A stretch of 64,000 nt of DNA from Symbiodinium natans (taxonomy: Eukaryota > Sar > Dinophyceae > Suessiales > Symbiodiniaceae). Position 1 is the stretch's first letter. Each line of letters opens with the position of its first letter. Of this stretch, positions 50,186 to 61,935 are shown piece by piece. Position numbers and translations under genes: made by a program. The notes beneath the pieces were generated by a model. That model saw only the letters and a list, made by a program, of their open reading frames with translations, was not told where the DNA came from and ran no database searches. The stretch is from assembly GCA_905221605.1 (NCBI GenBank), contig CAJNDS010002205.1, forward strand, positions 400,639 through 464,638, read 5' to 3'.

Positions 50186-52320
50186 ATGCTGATTAGTTTC
50201 AGACTCAGCTCGGGCATCTGAGGAGGGATGGGTTCAGGCTCTCAAGTTTCAGTGCTTCAGTTTTGCTCAAGCTCAGCTCAGAAGATCTCAGAAGCGAAAT
50301 TTGAATGATTTCACACTTGTAAATTTTCGGACGACCTGAAACCTTAACACAGGGGAGATCACGCCTATGTGATCACGCTCAATATTGCGGAAAATTGGGG
50401 TTTAACCTAATCAGCAGGGCGGCCAGGGATTGAAAGCGCAAGGCCTCTTATCCGCGATCGGCAGAAAAAGGTCTTGCGTGAACATGTACTTTATGAAAAT
50501 TACAGGGGTGCAAACAGCATCAAGAAATCTCTACGCGTTTCAAAGTCGGAGCCTCGCCGCCAACTACCACAGCGCATGGTAGATTCGGATTCCCCTACGG
50601 GCCCATGCATACATAGTATATACTTGAGCCTCACTATGTAGTAGCTTTAGGGCCCAAGTATATACTATACAGGTACATTCAGGGTCCCGTGTCAGGCTTG
50701 GCCGCCCGTCACCCAGCGGCTTGCCACGCTGCTGAGGCATCCTGCAACACCGAAGCAGTCTTCCCAGACTTGGGAGACTTTGGCGGTTCTGCGCCTTGTG
50801 ATCGTTGTGATCCAATCGTTTCGCGCCTTGCTAGGTGTCCACTTGTAAGAGCAGGGCTTGTAGGCAGTGACCGGGAAGGTCCCAAGGGAGGGGGCTGTCG
50901 CTGGTAAGCCCACGTTCACAAGCGAGCATAGTATTGGGAATGCTGCATCTGAGAGGTCTCTAGAATCGTAGCGGCCATGTCATGTCGTTGTTTGCAGGGC
51001 TGAGTCCGCGGCGATGCGCCCTCGTGCCCGCAAACAGTTCTTGCTGGAGCGCCTGGGCTGAGTTGATTCAGCCCAAAGCCATGATCTTGTACAGCAAATT
51101 CGGGCGACTAGCTCTCGGGGCCATCCTGTGAAGCAGTGCTATGCTTGCAAGACAGAGCCCTCTAGTTAAAATGCGAAAGCAGCCAACAGGTGGCACCCAG
51201 ACAATCGGCCCGCTGAAGAGCGCCAGACAGCCACGGCCGCGTCTTGGATGAGCCATTTTGAGCTGGCAATATAGAACGTTTGCCTTTTGTCACTGCGTAC
51301 GGGCTTGGAATCAGCTCTCAGCATACTTGGCACAAGCCACGAAAGCGACTCAGAGGGACAGAGAAAACCCGAATGCCACATACGGGGGTTGCTCTTAGGG
51401 CCCCCGTTTTTGGAGGCCGTCTTTTCCCTTTTGTATTTTCTGTACAGTAGGGGTAAACAGAGAACGGCGACATGTTTCATGGTGTGTGTGTGTGTGTAGT
51501 GAATGCCAGGGTTGTCGGAACTTGCTTCCCATTGTTCCTGTTCATGAGGAGTCGGTGAGGTTGCGCGCCCCTTCACGCATCCTGCATGAGCGTGCCGCTC
51601 AAGTTTAGGACGACAGCGTGCAAAACTTGCCCAACACAGGTGAACGGTTCCAAGTCGAAAGAAACAAAGTAGATTATTCTTGCGATTTCGTTTTGCCCTG
51701 TTGTGTACAAGCTTTCAGCTCTGCCCGCGCGGCCGGAAGCAAGGAACTATAGGCTCACAAAAGGGGTTCATCAGGAATCAAAACGAATATCATCGGGTTA
51801 CGTGTTGCAGGCGACCACGACATTCCAGAAGAGTTGCCGTTACTTTCAAAAAAACGAAGCGACGAGCATTTATGAAGGGACATATCGAACAAAACACTGC
51901 AATCATATAAGTTCATGAAGGATTTCGTACACAAATGCCTGGGGCCCGGCAACTTTAATTCGAAGACTTATGAATCTCTTGAAGCTTGATCCTTGGAACA
52001 TGTTGGACACCCAGGTTTGCCAACGGTAGATCGGCCCGAGTCGATGCCTTGTGTGAAAAGATTAGCGTGCGGGTTGCATGAGGTTTTGGTTTCTAGCGGC
52101 CTGCCAGCACCAGCAAAAACATGATCAGTTGCATAGCTTATTGGGGTCCTTGGGGTTCCCCTATTTTCGTAAACCCCCATGTGTAGCGGTTACACCACCT
52201 CTTTCCGAGCATGCAGGATACCGTGATGGAAGTCCGCTACCGACTACTCCCGGAAGCTCATCTCGATGACGAAACCCCCTTTGTCCTGGATCTCGTCAAC
52301 CTTCACACGGACTGAGCACT
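50186..52320. other. Unique DNA, few features
   Basis: Inverted words around 50,610-50,670 (AGTATATACTTGAG and CAAGTATATACTATAC) could form a hairpin. Short overlapping frames at 50,564-50,919, 51,166-51,576 and 51,680-51,952 have no recognised family. A short GT run is at 51,483-51,498. Confidence 0.45.
52000..52140 (+). repeat. Partial third copy of the duplicated segment end
   Basis: CCAGGTTTGCCAACGGT, ATCGGCCCGAGTCGATG and ATGATCAGTTGCA line up in order with 45,579-45,720. Confidence 0.6.
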
Positions 52321-54540
52321 GAAACCCTAAACCCTAAAGTCCCTGTGATGTGTTCTTCTGTTTGGTTTCCATCCTTTTCGCCGCCAGGCTTGGCCCCAAC
52401 ACTGATTGAGGCTTTGGCTTCCGGTGGCTAAATCCGCGCAAGCGTGATCCCGAAAAATCCATGCATCCGGATTAGTAGTGCAAACACCAAGCCTACATGT
52501 GCCCAGTCAAACGTAGTGGCAAAGCCAAGTCCAGCCATCTTGAGCGCACGCGGCATGCTCCTAAACCCTCAACCCTGTAGATCCTAGATTCTAAACTCTA
52601 GACCCTAAACCCCTAGCCTAAACTTTACCTCTCCCCGCCCCTCCCTTCATCGCTGCGTTCAGACTGCGCGGAGGTTAAGGCTGGACTTCGCTGAGCTATA
52701 CACGGGTGGGGGATTCCCCAACTTGGGCTCCCTTATTGTCGAATGTTGGGTTCAAACAAGCAGGAGTCTTACATTTAGGGTACCCGATGCGGACTCAGAA
52801 TGTTGAAATACCTCCTTGTGTAGGTGATTCCCTCGTTTTCATCTTTGAAAGGTTTAGTGTTTAAGTCTTAGGGTTTCGTAGGGGCTGTTAGGGCTTGGAA
52901 GGTTTCGGTCATACGTCTTAAGAAGACCTTTGGCGAGCGTGCTACTTTCAGGCTCATGGGATGTTGTCAGGTAACACAAGACTCAATTGTGAGATGAGAA
53001 CCCCCGAAATTTCTGGTGCCCGTGATGGGGGGTTGGGGGTAAGCCCAAACCCGAAACCCGCAAACCCCTAAACCCCGAGACCCCTGAACCCCTAAACCCG
53101 AAACCCTAAACCCTAAACCCTAACGCTTAACCCAAGAGCTCCATGTCGTGCCTGACGGGAACATGGCGGACACCTTTGGAGCCGCGCGCTGTCTCGCTGG
53201 CCGCTGCAGATGATGCTCTAGTATACCATACAGGTTTAGGTTTAGGATTTAGGGTGAAAAGGACTATACTACCACTTCCTACCGGTCCCATCTTGAAGAG
53301 CACAGTATCGTATCGTGTTGTATACCGCGCACACACACACACACACACGATGCGAGCACCGCAATCATCATCCCTCAACCACTTGCTTTCCCCTTCTTTT
53401 TTGCGAATGTTGAGCTTCAGGACCTAGGCTCCCTAAAACCCAAGCGCAGCGTAACCCTGAACCCCAACGCTGCATGAGAACCCTGAAGAGACTCGGCGAC
53501 TAAGGCTGTTCCGATGCTGTTCCCCATGGCCCATTCACCCTGGCCGCCGCAAGCTTACTGGAGATCTGCAGGGCTCCAAATCCAGAACTATTCAGGGCTC
53601 AGAGCTTAGGGTTGTACTTAGTGTACGATGGCTGTTGTCCGCATGTTGGGGTTTTGTTTCAGGGTGGGCCTAGAAGCACCTAAAGCCTAAGCACCCTAAA
53701 CCAAAAGTCTACAAAGCAATAGTCAACAGGTCAGACGACCCAAGCACAGTGCTTACCCAAAAACCTTTGGCCGACACGTGACCACTTTGTCGCACTTCGC
53801 CTCTTGACCCCGATCGTGGTAGTGCCTGAAGCAATCCGTTCTGGGCGGCATGAACTGTGAACGTGGGACCCGAAGCAAGTTTTGGGTAAGAAACGTTGAA
53901 TCCATAGTAGGGACCCCTAAATCCTAAAGCCTAACCCTAATCCATAAACCCACCCCAGCAGTTGGGGGGATGTTCAAGTTAGCAATTGGCCCAAAAGGAG
54001 TTGACTGCGATTGATCCGCACGAGAAGCTGAAGGCAGTGTCGCTGTGTGAGGCTTAAGGGTTGTCGGGACCTAAACCCTATACATCCCAAAACCCTAAAC
54101 CCTAAACCCCAAAGCCCCTAAACCCCCAAACCCCTGAACCCTAAACTTGCTTTCGTTCATGTTGGGGTTGACGGAAATAAGGGACCCCTGGTATAGAACC
54201 CCACATGTAGGATTCCCACCTCAACATGTCAATAACCCTAAACCCTAAACCCTAAACCCTAAACCCTAAACCCTAAACCCTAAACCCTAAACCCTAAACC
54301 CTGAACCCTAAACCCTAATTTCGTAAACCCCATTTGGGGTTGAAGGCGTAAGCCTCAAAACGTGAGAACTCTAGGTGCGCAGCATCAACCCCGAACCTTG
54401 ACAGCCTCAAATACCGCACAGGGTTTAGGGTTTAGGGTTTAGGGTTTAGGGTTTAGGGTTTAGGGTTTAGGGTTTAGGGCTTAGGGTTTAGGGTTTAGGG
54501 TTGAGGTTTTAGAGTTTAGGGTTTCTAGTGGGGGACTTCG
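52321..54540. other. Telomere-like repeats return among unique DNA
   Basis: CCCTAAA-type units at 52,560-52,630, 53,041-53,130 and 54,060-54,150; regular CCCTAAA at 54,235-54,318 and TTTAGGG at 54,421-54,530; (AC)n at 53,329-53,348. The CCCTAAA and TTTAGGG arrays face each other across a 100-base island, as in the left half. The 83-codon minus frame at 53,127-53,378 is not convincing. Confidence 0.7.
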
Positions 54541-54917
54541 TAGTTAGGACTTAGGCTTCCCGGGCCTTGTTCCGGTACAATTTTGAATTGTGTGTTACAC
54601 CGTTTCTCTTCCAAGCTCGGGGGTTGCACCCCAAACCTTATAGGGTTCCTAAGGGAGGAGGGTTCAAGGGGGGCATGTAACCCAATCTTCCCAAATAATC
54701 CCTACTAAGTCTCCCTAAGCTTCCCCAAACTTCCCTAGTTACCTACCCCGCTTGAACCCCCCTCCCTTAAAACCTATAGAAACCCCAGACCCAAACCTGA
54801 TTTTCAGGTCAAGCCATATCCAGAGAATCCGAGAGTCCCAGTCCCGTGCTTGATGAAAAGCCTTCGGCTTGTATGGGTGCAATCCCCTCCCCTGAATGAA
54901 CCCCCCCCCCCGTGTGT

Positions 54918-54944
54918 GAGCAAAACCGGGTCTATTTAGAAGCT
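54918..54944 (+). repeat. Left 27-base inverted repeat of a 4.6 kb block
   Basis: GAGCAAAACCGGGTCTATTT followed by AGAAGCT. Its reverse complement recurs at 59,475-59,501 with 25 of 27 matches. A shorter inverted copy (CTTCTAAATAGAC) also lies at 55,007. Confidence 0.85.
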
Positions 54945-55040
54945 GGGGCTTGTGATTTATAATACAGGTCCATATACCTAAATGTAATAAACCTAGAAGA
55001 GCACGGCTTCTAAATAGACACTACGGTCGGATTTCAAAAG

Positions 55041-57078
55041 GACGTTGGCAGAAATTAATAATTTTAATAATTTTAATAATTTTAATAATTTTAATAATTT
55101 TAATAATTTTAATAATTTTAATAATTTTAATAATTTTATTAATTTTAATAATTTTAATAATTTTAATAATTTTAATATTTTTAATAATCCTGAGAGGCTC
55201 CCGGAAAATTAAAATTATTAACAATATTAAAATTCTTAAAATTATTAATTTCTGCCCTGAGAGGCTCCCGGAAAATTAAAATTATTAAAATTATTAAAAT
55301 TATTAAAATTATTAATTTCTGCCATGAGAGGCTCCCGGAAAATTAAAATTATTAAAATTATTAAAATTATGAAAAATTATGAAAATTATTAAAATTATTA
55401 AAATTGTTAATTTCTGCCCTGAGAGGCTCCCGGAAAATTAAAATTATTAAAATTATTAAAATTATTAAAATTATTAAAATTATTAAAATTATTAAAATTA
55501 TTAAAATTATTAAAATTATTAAAATTATTAAAATTATTAAAATTATTAATTTCTGCCCTGAGAGGCTCCCCGAAAATTAAAATTCTTAAAATTATTAAAA
55601 TTATTAAAATTATTAAAATTATTAAAATTCTTAAAATTATTAAAATTATTAATTTCTGCCCTGAGAGGCTCCCGGAAAAATAAAATTATTAAAATCATTA
55701 AAATTATTAAAATTATTAAAATTATTAAAATTATTAATTTCTGCCCTGGGAGGCTCCCGGAAAATTAAAATTATTAAAAATATTAAAATTTTTAAAATTA
55801 TTAAAATTATTGAAATTATTAATTTCTGCCCTGAGAGGCTCCCGGAAAATTAAAATTATTAAAATTATTAAAATTATTAAAATTATTAAAATTTCTTAAA
55901 ATTATTAAAATTATTAATTTCTGCCCTGAGAGGCTCCCGGAAAATTAAAATTATAAAAATTATAAAAAAAAATTAAAATTATTAAAAATATTAATTTCTG
56001 CCCTGAGAGGCTCCCGGAAAATTAAAATTATTAGAATTATTAAGATTATTAAAATTATTAAAATTATTAAAATTATTAAAATTCTTAATTTCTGCCCTGA
56101 GAGACTCCCGGAAAAATAAAATTATTAAAATTATTAAAATTATTAATTTCTGCCCTGAGAGGCTCCCGGAAAATTAAAATTATTAAAATTATTAAAATTA
56201 TTAAAATTATTAAAATTATTAAAATTATTAAAATTATTAAAATTATTAAAATTATTAATTTCTGCCCTGAGAGGCTCCCGGAAAATTAAAATTATTAAAA
56301 TTATTAAAATTATTAAAATTATTAAATTATTAAAAATATTAATTTCTGCCCTGGGAGGCTCCCGGAAAATTAAAATTATTAAAATTATTAAAATTATTAA
56401 AATTATTAAAATTATTAAAATTATTAACATTATTAAAATTTTTAAAAATATTAAAATTATTAATTTCTGCCCTGAGAGACTCCCGGAAAATGAAAATTAT
56501 TAAAATTATTAGAATTATTAAAATTATTAAAATTATTAAAAGTATTGAAATTATTAAAATTATTAAAATTTTAATTATTAATTGTTTCATAATTTTAATA
56601 ATTTTAATAATTTTTAATAATTTTAGTAATTTTAATAATTTTAATAATTGTATTAATTTTAATAATTTTAATTTTCCGGGAGCCTCTCAGGGCAGAAAAT
56701 AAGAATTTTAATTTTTTTTAATAATTTTAATAACTTTAATAATTTTAATTTTCCGGGAGCCTCTCAGGGCAGAAATTAATAATTTTAATAATTTTAATAA
56801 TTTTAATAATTTTAATAATTTTAATAATTTTAATAATTTTAATTTTCGGGGAGCCTCTCAGGGCAGAAATTAATATTTTTAATAATTTTAATAATTTTAA
56901 TATTTTTAATAATTTGTAATAATTTTAATAATTTTAATTTTCCGGGAGCCTCTCAGGGCAGACATTAATAATTTTAATAATTTTAATATTTTTTCTAATT
57001 TTAATTTTCAGGGAGCCTCTCAGGGCAGAAAATAATAATTTTAATAATTTTAATAATTTTAATAATTTTAATAATTTT
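55041..57078. repeat. AT-rich array with repeated GC-rich core
   Basis: Runs of AATTATTAA of variable length are punctuated by the core CTGAGAGGCTCCCGG within AATTTCTGCC..core..AAAATTAAAATT. Fifteen copies point right (starts near 55,190, 55,257, 55,324, 55,419, 55,558, 55,661, 55,745, 55,831, 55,926, 56,003, 56,097, 56,156, 56,267, 56,351, 56,472). Five point left (56,676, 56,753, 56,847, 56,942, 57,009). Variants are CTGGGAGG, GAGACTCC and CCATGAG. The Ile/Lys/Asn frames are repeat translations. Confidence 0.95.
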
Positions 57079-57178
57079 NNNNNNNNNNNNNNNNNNNNNN
57101 NNNNNNNNNNNNNNNNNNNNNNNNNNNNNNNNNNNNNNNNNNNNNNNNNNNNNNNNNNNNNNNNNNNNNNNNNNNNNN
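57079..57178. other. Assembly gap of 100 N
   Basis: Exactly 100 N at the right end of the AT-rich array, the usual filler length for a scaffold join. True distance and orientation across it are unknown. Confidence 1.
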
Positions 57179-57329
57179 GCGCTTGTTGAAAACCAGAACT
57201 TCTGCATGTTTTGCAATTGCGCGTAGAAAAACGCAGTTTCCCCTTAACAACGATTTTGCAACTGGATTTTGAAACTATTTTGCAACTAGTCTCTACAGAA
57301 ACGAATTTGAAACTTGAAAAACGCAGCAT

Positions 57330-57488
57330 TTCTGCTCCCTGGCGCTTGGCCACGCCCAAGCAAGAGGAGGCCAGAAGCTGCGGCTCGCGAAACACGCCTG
57401 GATCGAAAAGTGCACCTCCGACTTTCTTCCCAAAAGCCATTCCAGCAACAACTCTTGCCAAGGCAGCCACGCAATCACAAGTCAGCAA
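57330..57488 (-). CDS. Candidate exon, minus strand
   Basis: The minus frame contains DCVAALARVVAGMAFGKKVG then GALFDPGVFREPQLLASSCL and GVAKRQG. It looks more protein-like than the plus frame over the same bases. No family recognised and no neighbouring exon found. Confidence 0.3.
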
Positions 57489-57519
57489 ATTATCTTGTCT
57501 GAGACTGTGTCTCTTCTGA

Positions 57520-59260
57520 GTTTTTCTATTCCTATCTCTGCGTCCTTTCTCCTTCTCTCTTTTCCTTTCACTTTTCTTTTGTCTCTTCTCACTCCAACCA
57601 AAAGGGAAATCGCAAGGGAGTCATATAGGGAAAGGAGACAACGTGAAGAAATAAGAAAGAATCATTTCCATATTGTCCCCTATTCCTGTCTCTAAATCTG
57701 TAGATTTTTCAGAATGGAAGGAGGGCTTCTTTCTCCCTCTCACTTTTCCTTTCGCTTTTCTTTATATTTTCTCACTCCAACCAAAAAGACAAGGGAGAGA
57801 GGTGGGAGATATAAAGCCCTTTACCTTCCCAAAACAGAGAAAAGTGACGAGAATCAATCAGGGAAACCTGGCTCCTAATCTCCTCGGTTTCCGCTCTTTC
57901 CTCGTTATTCTCTCTTCCTTTCTTCTCTGCTGGCGCTTGCATTCTTATCAAAATATGAAAGTTGCGGGGGCATCCCTTTCACTTTCTCCCTTCTACGGGC
58001 ACTTCACTCCTTTTTTCCCACTATCTTCTTCGATCTTCCTTCCGAAAAAATTCGAAAAGGAAGCGATAGACCAGGGTGAAGGAGCAGTTTCCATCTTCGT
58101 TCCCGGCACCTTCTTATTCGTTCTTCTCTCTTATTATCTCTTTGTTTCTTTTCTTCCGCCCAAAACAGGAATTGCCGCAGGGCTCTCTCTCCTAATCTTT
58201 CTTCTTTACTCATATGGGAATGATAAAGAAGAAGAAATGAGAAAGAATCATGAGCTCTTCTTTTCGTATCTCTTCAGCATTTTCAGCATGGAAGGCGGGC
58301 CAGAGGCGAGAGAGTGCAAAGGGAAGAGACGCGAGAGATCAATGGGGACAAGCGAAGGGACGTGCGGGGAAAGGAGGGACAGCCCGGTCGAGACAAGCTC
58401 CCGAGAACCTGCGTGCAGGCAGGTGATCTTTCTTCACTTATCTTCATCATTGTCTCATTTTCTTAGTGGGAAACGTAGAATGCAAACAAGATAAAAGAAA
58501 GTCAAGGGAAGAAAGAGAAGGGTTCCTTTTTGTGGTGAGAAGGTAGTCGGAAAGCAAAAGGAGACTCCTCTTTCATTCTGTTTATCCCTGCCTCTTATAG
58601 TCTTTTTCGGAAGGAAGAGAAAAGAAAATATGCGGATAGGAAGGGAGCCTTTCTTCGATGGGAAAAGTGAAAGAAATGCCCCCGCACCTGTCACACAAAG
58701 CAACAGAAGAGAAAAGAAAGGAAGTTATAACAGTGCAGAAGGAGGCGAGGAAACACTAGAGGCCGCCCTTCTTCTGTCCGTTTGAGCGTGACGAAACAAA
58801 AGAAATGGAAAGATGAAAGTCGGGAGGGGGGCTGGTAGCTGTTCCTTTCTTTTCCGAACCAGGATTCCAGGATAGCGAAGGAAATAGTAGGGAAAGGCCC
58901 TCTTTCTTCTTTCGTGTTTATTTATGTCTGCACTGTGCAAAGAAAAGAAGGCGGGGACAGGCCGTTTAGAAATGAAAGCAGGCGATCTTTTCATCCATTT
59001 TGGTCACCTTTCTATTTATTGAGCTGTAAGGGGCTCTCTATCTCTCACCTCTCTCCCTTGTCTTCTCCCTTCTGCTTGGAGTGAGAAAAGAAAAGTGAAA
59101 GGAAAAGTGAGAGGGAAAATGAAGCCCTCCTTCCATTCTGAAAAATCAGCAGAGATAGGAATAGAAGAACTCCGAAGATAGGAACACAGGAACGTCTGCA
59201 CATGATTCTTTCTTTTTCCTCCTTTTCTTTCTTAACTCCTGGGTTCAGGAGTTAGAGTTT
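57520..59260. repeat. Purine/pyrimidine-rich region with inverted arms
   Basis: Pyrimidine-rich left half and purine-rich right half. The arm at about 57,702-57,830 (AGAATGGAAGGAGGGCTTC, CTCTCACTTTTCCTTTC, AAGACAAGGGAGAGAGGTG) is matched in reverse complement at about 59,025-59,160. A 273-codon plus frame (57,673-58,494) covers part of it. It is Phe/Leu/Ser/Lys-rich as expected from such DNA, and I do not call it a gene. Confidence 0.75.
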
Positions 59261-59474
59261 AAATTTAGGAAATACGGTATAGAGTTTCTTGTGTAGGGTT
59301 TTAGAGTGTACGAATTTGTGGTCAGGGTTCCGGGCTTAGGGTCTGAGATTGCAAGAGCCAAAACATTTATCAGTCCGAAATGAGTTGTCTAAGTGCGCAT
59401 ATGCGTGAGACGTTGTTGGAGAAGTAGCTGGGTTGTCTTGGATATGCTAAAATTGATTAATAATCCCAGGCGGT

Positions 59475-59501
59475 AGCTTCTAAATAGACCCTATTTTGCT
59501 C
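59475..59501 (-). repeat. Right 27-base inverted repeat of the 4.6 kb block
   Basis: AGCTTCTAAATAGACCC then TATTTTGCTC, reverse complement of 54,918-54,944 apart from two bases. A C homopolymer follows at 59,507-59,520. TTTAGGG-type repeats are absent between the two arms. Confidence 0.85.
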
Positions 59502-59894
59502 AGCCACCCCCCCCCCCCCCGTACCCCTCATATTAAACTCCCACTATCGTTATAATGGAATCTATGGGGTGATATAAGGGGGGTGGGTGGGAGGGGTTAG
59601 AATATAAGAGGGAGGGGATTAGAGGGGTTTGGCCTGAAGTCTCTAAGGGCTCTGGGAGTTTAGGGTTTTGAATGAGTGTCTGGGTTGCTGGCGAGGCTTT
59701 TTGAACTTTCTACGCAGTGTTAGATACGGCCCTTGTCATTTCTTCCTGGTAGCTTACATGGAGTCCTTTGTGATCTGCGCAGAATCATGTGTGATTCAGA
59801 AGCCCTAAAACCCGAAACCCCGAACCTCTCAACCCTACACCCCTAACGCAATCTAAACCCTACAAACCCCTCAAACTCCAAAAGCCTGAGACCC

Positions 59895-61690
59895 GGTTGG
59901 CAGGCATACGGCAGTTGACCGAACTGTCCAGGAACATTAGGTGCCCCTGCAGTTCTCGCGGTAGGGAGCTGGGTAGGCCCTTGGTTTTCGTCATCTCCCT
60001 TGTCTGGGTGCCTTTGGGAGATTTTTCCCCAATTCTCCTTCTTGGGTTGCATAGGATCTTGTTTTGGAATCTTGTTCCGAGGCTTTGAAGGGCCAACCGA
60101 GTTGACGCCGAAGGGTTGGTCTGGATGGGCTTTTTGTGACGATACGGAGCATTCTAGCAGAGAGAAGCCCCCCAATAAAAAGCTTTCAGCGAAACACAAA
60201 CACCTTACATCAGCTTTTGTTGAAGCAAGATTTCAGGTGGGGATGTTCCCCTACTATTCCCCTCACGCAAGAGCCTTACGAAGCACGGGTGCGCGCCCGA
60301 TAGCTCCCCACCTGAAAATCTCCTTGACCTAAGCCCCGAATTATTTCTTGCTTCAAAACCCTCCATGGAAGAGTTGCGCCGAGTTCTTGTGTGGATTGCT
60401 TTTAAGCTTTCGAACGAGTTTCCTGCATCGCTTGCACGCAGGGAGGCTGCTTGGTGAACTGGGGAGCGTAAAGCAACATTTCATTCCCTCAGCCAGGCAG
60501 CGTTGTAGGCTGTTGCCCCTCGTGTTAAACTACTTTCCAGTCCTGAAGAGCCTAGAGCTGCAACCCTAGCAGTTCCCTTCAGCCCTAAACCCTAAACCCT
60601 TCAACAGCAAGGCCCTTTGTTATAACCCTACACCCCGCAACCCTAAACCCTAAGCCCAAAACGCTGAACCTCTTGTACGAAGCGGCGTGAGCACACTGCA
60701 AATGCAAAGCCAAATTGGGGAGGTCGCGAGTCAAGGATGCGGGTCGCAGAAAGCCTCCGCCGCAAGCGCTCTAGAGGCATTTTGCGGATGCAATGCTTGC
60801 GATTTCTGAGTTGTATCCAAAAGGGGATCCGGGTACTGGTATGGGGTTGTCGGAGTAGGCCTGGAGGATCCTTGAGGGAGTTTCGTGGGGCATTTCATGT
60901 TGCTGTGGTTGGAGATTTTTTGGGGGGGATCAAGGTTCAGGGCTTAGGGGGCGGGGGGGGGGGTGCTAGGTTCAGAAGTCAAAAAGGTACCTTAACGCGC
61001 ACCGTTCTCCGATGTTAGTCCAGCACGCAGAGCATGCTGCTTGAAGGCAGCACCCGCAACCCAAACGACAGCGGCTGTCAACCGCGCCAGGCCAGCAAAG
61101 CTCTGGACGATTGGGTGGCTCTGTCTCTAGGCCCGTGCAACAGCACTTATGGCGCCCTTCCCCTTTCAACATGGGGCCTCGATTCCTTTTGCAGACCCTT
61201 TGCAGGCCTTGCGAAGGAAGGCGCGCGGGGGCCCAGAGGCTGTGGGAAGTTTTTTTTTTTGCTGGCTGTTCCTCTTTTTTGGGCAGGCGTGTCTTCGTTC
61301 AGGCCCCATTAGCCTTGGTCTGTCTTGCAACCCTTGTAAACCCTTAGAGGGCCCCAGAAACGTCGGGCTTAGGGATCCCTAAAGAACCCTAAGCCCTAAG
61401 GTCCAACTCATTGTGGATTCGGAAAAGGGGGAGCCCAGCGGCTAAGGTTGTGCCGACGGCCACGCTGGCGCAGGAGAAAGCTGCAGCAGCACAAGCCGAG
61501 GCCCTTGGTTTTCCTCCGCCCTGCCCAGCCCCCATGCAGAACAAACTCCGCCCTTTCTGTCATCCACCGATTCCTGAAACAGTTCAAGCAGCACCGATCA
61601 CCAGCGACTCTGGCAGGTGGGGCAGCGAAACGCGCCCCGAAGCAAAGAGCAGGGAAAAAAACTCCGTGGTGTGCAGGCAGTCGTTGTGAG
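59895..61690 (+). repeat. Duplicated segment, copy 2
   Basis: Direct-orientation relative of 43,517-45,520. Shared blocks include AGGAACATTAGGTGCCC at 59,930, ATCAGCTTTTGTTGAAG at 60,209, CCCCTCGTGTTAAAC at 60,516, GCCAGCAAAGCTCTGGACGA at 61,091 and GCGCAGGAGAAAGCTGCAGC at 61,468. No single frame runs through both copies. Confidence 0.75.
61411..61689 (+). CDS. Candidate exon in duplicated segment, copy 2
   Basis: The frame includes AKVVPTATLAQEKAAAAQAE then ALGFPPPCPAPMQNKLRPFC and ends at 61,687. The part shared with copy 1 keeps frame; the rest does not. A different plus frame (61,617-61,856) is also protein-like, so the exon limits are unclear. Confidence 0.3.
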   Translation: MWIRKRGSPAAKVVPTATLAQEKAAAAQAEALGFPPPCPAPMQNKLRPFCHPPIPETVQAAPITSDSGRWGSETRPEAKSREKNSVVCRQSL

Positions 61691-61935
61691 GGTGACGCAG
61701 GCTGCGAGGTTGCCAACAAGTCCTCATGGAAACCGTAAGAGGCTTGAAAGAAGGCGCAACTCCCACCGCGGTGAAGTGGAAGCTACAGGATTGACGCGGG
61801 ACGAAAGACTTTGTGTCCTTGTATCCCAGGCTCCTCATAGGCTCGCTGGGGTTTAACACATCTCCGCGAAGGTCGCGTGATGTGTGCGAGAACATGCAGC
61901 AGCTTCATTCTTCCGGCTCTTGGTTCCTCATGTAG

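Noticed and set aside
51240-51275. Possible dinoflagellate spliced-leader sequence
   Set aside because: Only AGCCATTTTG matches the leader; the flanks differ and no donor follows.
55021-56702. Ile/Lys/Asn-rich frames of 67-95 codons
   Set aside because: Translations of the AT-rich array in every frame.
55041-57078. CRISPR-like array of constant cores and spacers
   Set aside because: Spacers are simple AATTATTAA runs of unequal length, cores flip strand, and the genome is eukaryotic.
57673-58494. 273-codon frame with hydrophobic stretches
   Set aside because: Phe/Leu/Ser/Lys content follows from purine/pyrimidine-rich DNA that also forms inverted arms; no domain, no conserved motif. Not fully excluded.
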